DNA from: Bacteroidales bacterium
GTDB taxonomy: Bacteria > Bacteroidota > Bacteroidia > Bacteroidales > Bacteroidaceae
DNA length: 6,280 nucleotides
Direction of reading: 5' to 3'
Assembly: GCA_004555055.1 (NCBI GenBank)
Contig: SFJN01000148.1
Location: forward strand, 1 to 6,280
Positions 4,872-6,280 of the stretch are shown here, piece after piece. Both the position numbers and the translations under genes were made by a program. How positions within the stretch are numbered: position 1 is the stretch's first letter; every line of letters starts with the position of its first letter. The notes under the pieces are model-generated. The model did not search any database. It was not told the origin of the DNA and saw only the letters and a list, made by a program, of their open reading frames with translations.

Positions 4872-6280
4872 CTATTTTCGCACCACCTTGTCTGCGCCCT
4901 CTATGACAATGCCTTTCTGCCCGGGCAATGCCTTCCGGCCGTCGAGGGTGAAGGTTGCGGCAGGGGCATGAAGGAGAGAGGGAACATCCAGGCCCGACGG
5001 TATGGGGATGTCGGGCACCTCCATCTCATAGAACACAGCGCGTTCCTCGCCTTCCACCATCCGGCTGCAACTGAAGAAGAGATGTCCCCTCCACCAGCGC
5101 ATCACCTGTTCGCGCCGCAGCAGATGGTCGGCATCCTCCTCAAGCGGTCCGGTGAAGATCTGGTACCACTGCCTGCCGTCGTAGGTAGCGAGGATGCGGG
5201 CCTGCCGGGGGAAAGCCCACCCGTCGCCGCCGTCGACATAGACAAGGATGAGACCGTTGGGGAGTTGCACGAAACGCTCGGTATACTGCGTGATGAGACC
5301 TGTGACGGAGGCATCGTAACGGAGCACGGGCTCAAGTTCCATATCCTCGGGATTGTCGCACTTGTTGATGCGGTAGATGCAGTTGTTGAAATCGTCACCG
5401 CCGGCAATGATGAAACCATCGGCAGCAAAAAGGCTCACCATCTGGGCATGTGAACCGGCATCGTTGGTGGTGCCCCAATAATACTTCCAGTCGCGATATT
5501 TCCAATTTTTGAAATCGTCGGTCCAGTATAGTCGCTTGTTCGAATTCCCTTTGCTGTCGACGGCATCGCCGGTAGTGGCATACAGGCGGTGCAACTTCCG
5601 GTCGTAATGCACGGCGTGGATATGGAAACGTTCGTAGTAGATGTCGCCGTCGTCGGCAAAGTCGTGGAGGACACTCCATGTTTCGCCCATGTCCGTCGAG
5701 TGCCAGATGGCCGTCGCCCCGGCTTTGTAGCCAAGGTGCCGCCTGCCCTCGGGGTCATTAGGGTCGACGGGATTGTCCTTCGACGAGCCGTATTCCGAAA
5801 TATAGATGGTACGGCTGTCGGGGGCATACTCGTAACTCCACTCCTTGGCAAGAATCTGGTAGGAATTTCTGAAGGTGAAGACACAGCGGAGATTCCGGCT
5901 GTCGGGATTGTATTTCCACAGACGGTTGGCCTCGTTGTCCCTGGATTCGTAGATGAGCCACTCCCCGTCGGGGAGGACGTAGGCGGCAGGGACATAGCCG
6001 TAGAACGAGTTACGGTCGCAGACATCGAACATGGTCCGCACCTCGCCGCTGATGGAGCTGACGGCTTCGATGCTTCGTCCGTTATCGCCGGTGAAGAGCA
6101 GAAGCGAACGGAGGGTGTCGACATCGAGGAACACGTTCATGTCGGCACGTTCGCCCACGATGGTGCCTTCCAGAATCCGGGGGCTGGGTACAATGTCCGG
6201 AAGAGTGTGGACCGCCGTTGCTGACGGCACGAAACGTTCATCGTCCGGACAGGAATCTGCCAACGCCCCGAAGGGAAAAA
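4872..6280 (-). CDS. Secreted beta-propeller protein with BNR/Asp-box repeat, 5' end cut by the window
   Basis: The frame runs unbroken to the right edge, so the gene start lies outside. The TTG at 6263-6261 should not be taken as the start, because the frame continues upstream as FPFGALADSC. That Cys followed by PDDE could be a lipoprotein attachment site with an acidic export signal, but the Asp at -2 is atypical. About 468 residues are visible. Counting from that TTG, STDMGETW (189-196) is a canonical Asp-box (SxDxGxTW) as in sialidase/BNR propellers. Repeating blade-like units occur through about 40-415, for example WTDDFKNWKY (247-256), YRINKCDNPEDMELEPV and ATYDGRQWYQIF (359-370). The last 30 residues, with DGR (441-443), GQKGI (448-452) and KVVRK at the very end, resemble C-terminal modules common in secreted Prevotella/Bacteroides proteins. 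A sialidase catalytic set (FRIP, arginine triad) is not evident, so glycan binding or non-sialidase hydrolysis is as likely. It is upstream of the lipoprotein gene in a probable operon. Confidence 0.8.
   Translation of the reverse strand, partial: FPFGALADSCPDDERFVPSATAVHTLPDIVPSPRILEGTIVGERADMNVFLDVDTLRSLLLFTGDNGRSIEAVSSISGEVRTMFDVCDRNSFYGYVPAAYVLPDGEWLIYESRDNEANRLWKYNPDSRNLRCVFTFRNSYQILAKEWSYEYAPDSRTIYISEYGSSKDNPVDPNDPEGRRHLGYKAGATAIWHSTDMGETWSVLHDFADDGDIYYERFHIHAVHYDRKLHRLYATTGDAVDSKGNSNKRLYWTDDFKNWKYRDWKYYWGTTNDAGSHAQMVSLFAADGFIIAGGDDFNNCIYRINKCDNPEDMELEPVLRYDASVTGLITQYTERFVQLPNGLILVYVDGGDGWAFPRQARILATYDGRQWYQIFTGPLEEDADHLLRREQVMRWWRGHLFFSCSRMVEGEERAVFYEMEVPDIPIPSGLDVPSLLHAPAATFTLDGRKALPGQKGIVIEGADKVVRK

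Noticed and set aside
1..6280. CRISPR array, tRNA/rRNA genes, insertion sequence or phage module
   Set aside because: No regularly spaced direct repeats, cloverleaf-like sequence, transposase or integrase motifs, or terminal inverted repeats were seen on either strand.

Overview
The window looks like chromosomal DNA of a Bacteroidota species, most likely order Bacteroidales and perhaps a Prevotellaceae-like lineage with fairly high GC. The evidence is Bacteroidota-type promoter elements (TTTG, 19 nt, TAnnTTTG), the absence of Shine-Dalgarno sequences before start codons, a lipoprotein with an acidic stretch after its lipid-attachment cysteine, and a C-terminal module of a kind common in secreted Prevotella/Bacteroides proteins. 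The lineage is an inference; no marker in the window fixes the genus.

Layout from left to right: (1) positions 1-299 hold no convincing gene but contain a strong intrinsic terminator for cysS and some unexplained hairpin structure. (2) cysS, cysteinyl-tRNA synthetase, is on the minus strand at 300-1787 with its own promoter at 1817-1847. (3) A divergent intergenic region follows. (4) On the plus strand, a secreted right-handed beta-helix protein of the GH28 (polygalacturonase-like) type (1979-3133) is followed 85 bp later by a small uracil/hypoxanthine-DNA-glycosylase superfamily protein (3219-3827). (5) A near-symmetrical hairpin at 3871-3911 lies between convergent transcription units. (6) On the minus strand, a secreted beta-propeller protein with a BNR/Asp-box (cut by the right edge) lies upstream of an unrecognised lipoprotein (3936-4802). 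The 69-bp gap between them has no visible promoter, so they are probably co-transcribed.

The genes do not form one obvious pathway. cysS and the DNA glycosylase are housekeeping functions. The beta-helix protein, the propeller protein and the lipoprotein are cell-envelope or secreted proteins, of the kind used for glycan handling in gut or oral Bacteroidales, but no SusC/SusD pair, sulfatase, regulator or mobile element is visible to define a polysaccharide locus. I see no convincing new defence system, CRISPR array, tRNA, rRNA or insertion sequence. The points most worth a second look are the substituted catalytic region of the GH28-like protein, the truncated propeller protein with its C-terminal module, the orphan lipoprotein beside it, and a possible small structured RNA beyond the cysS terminator.
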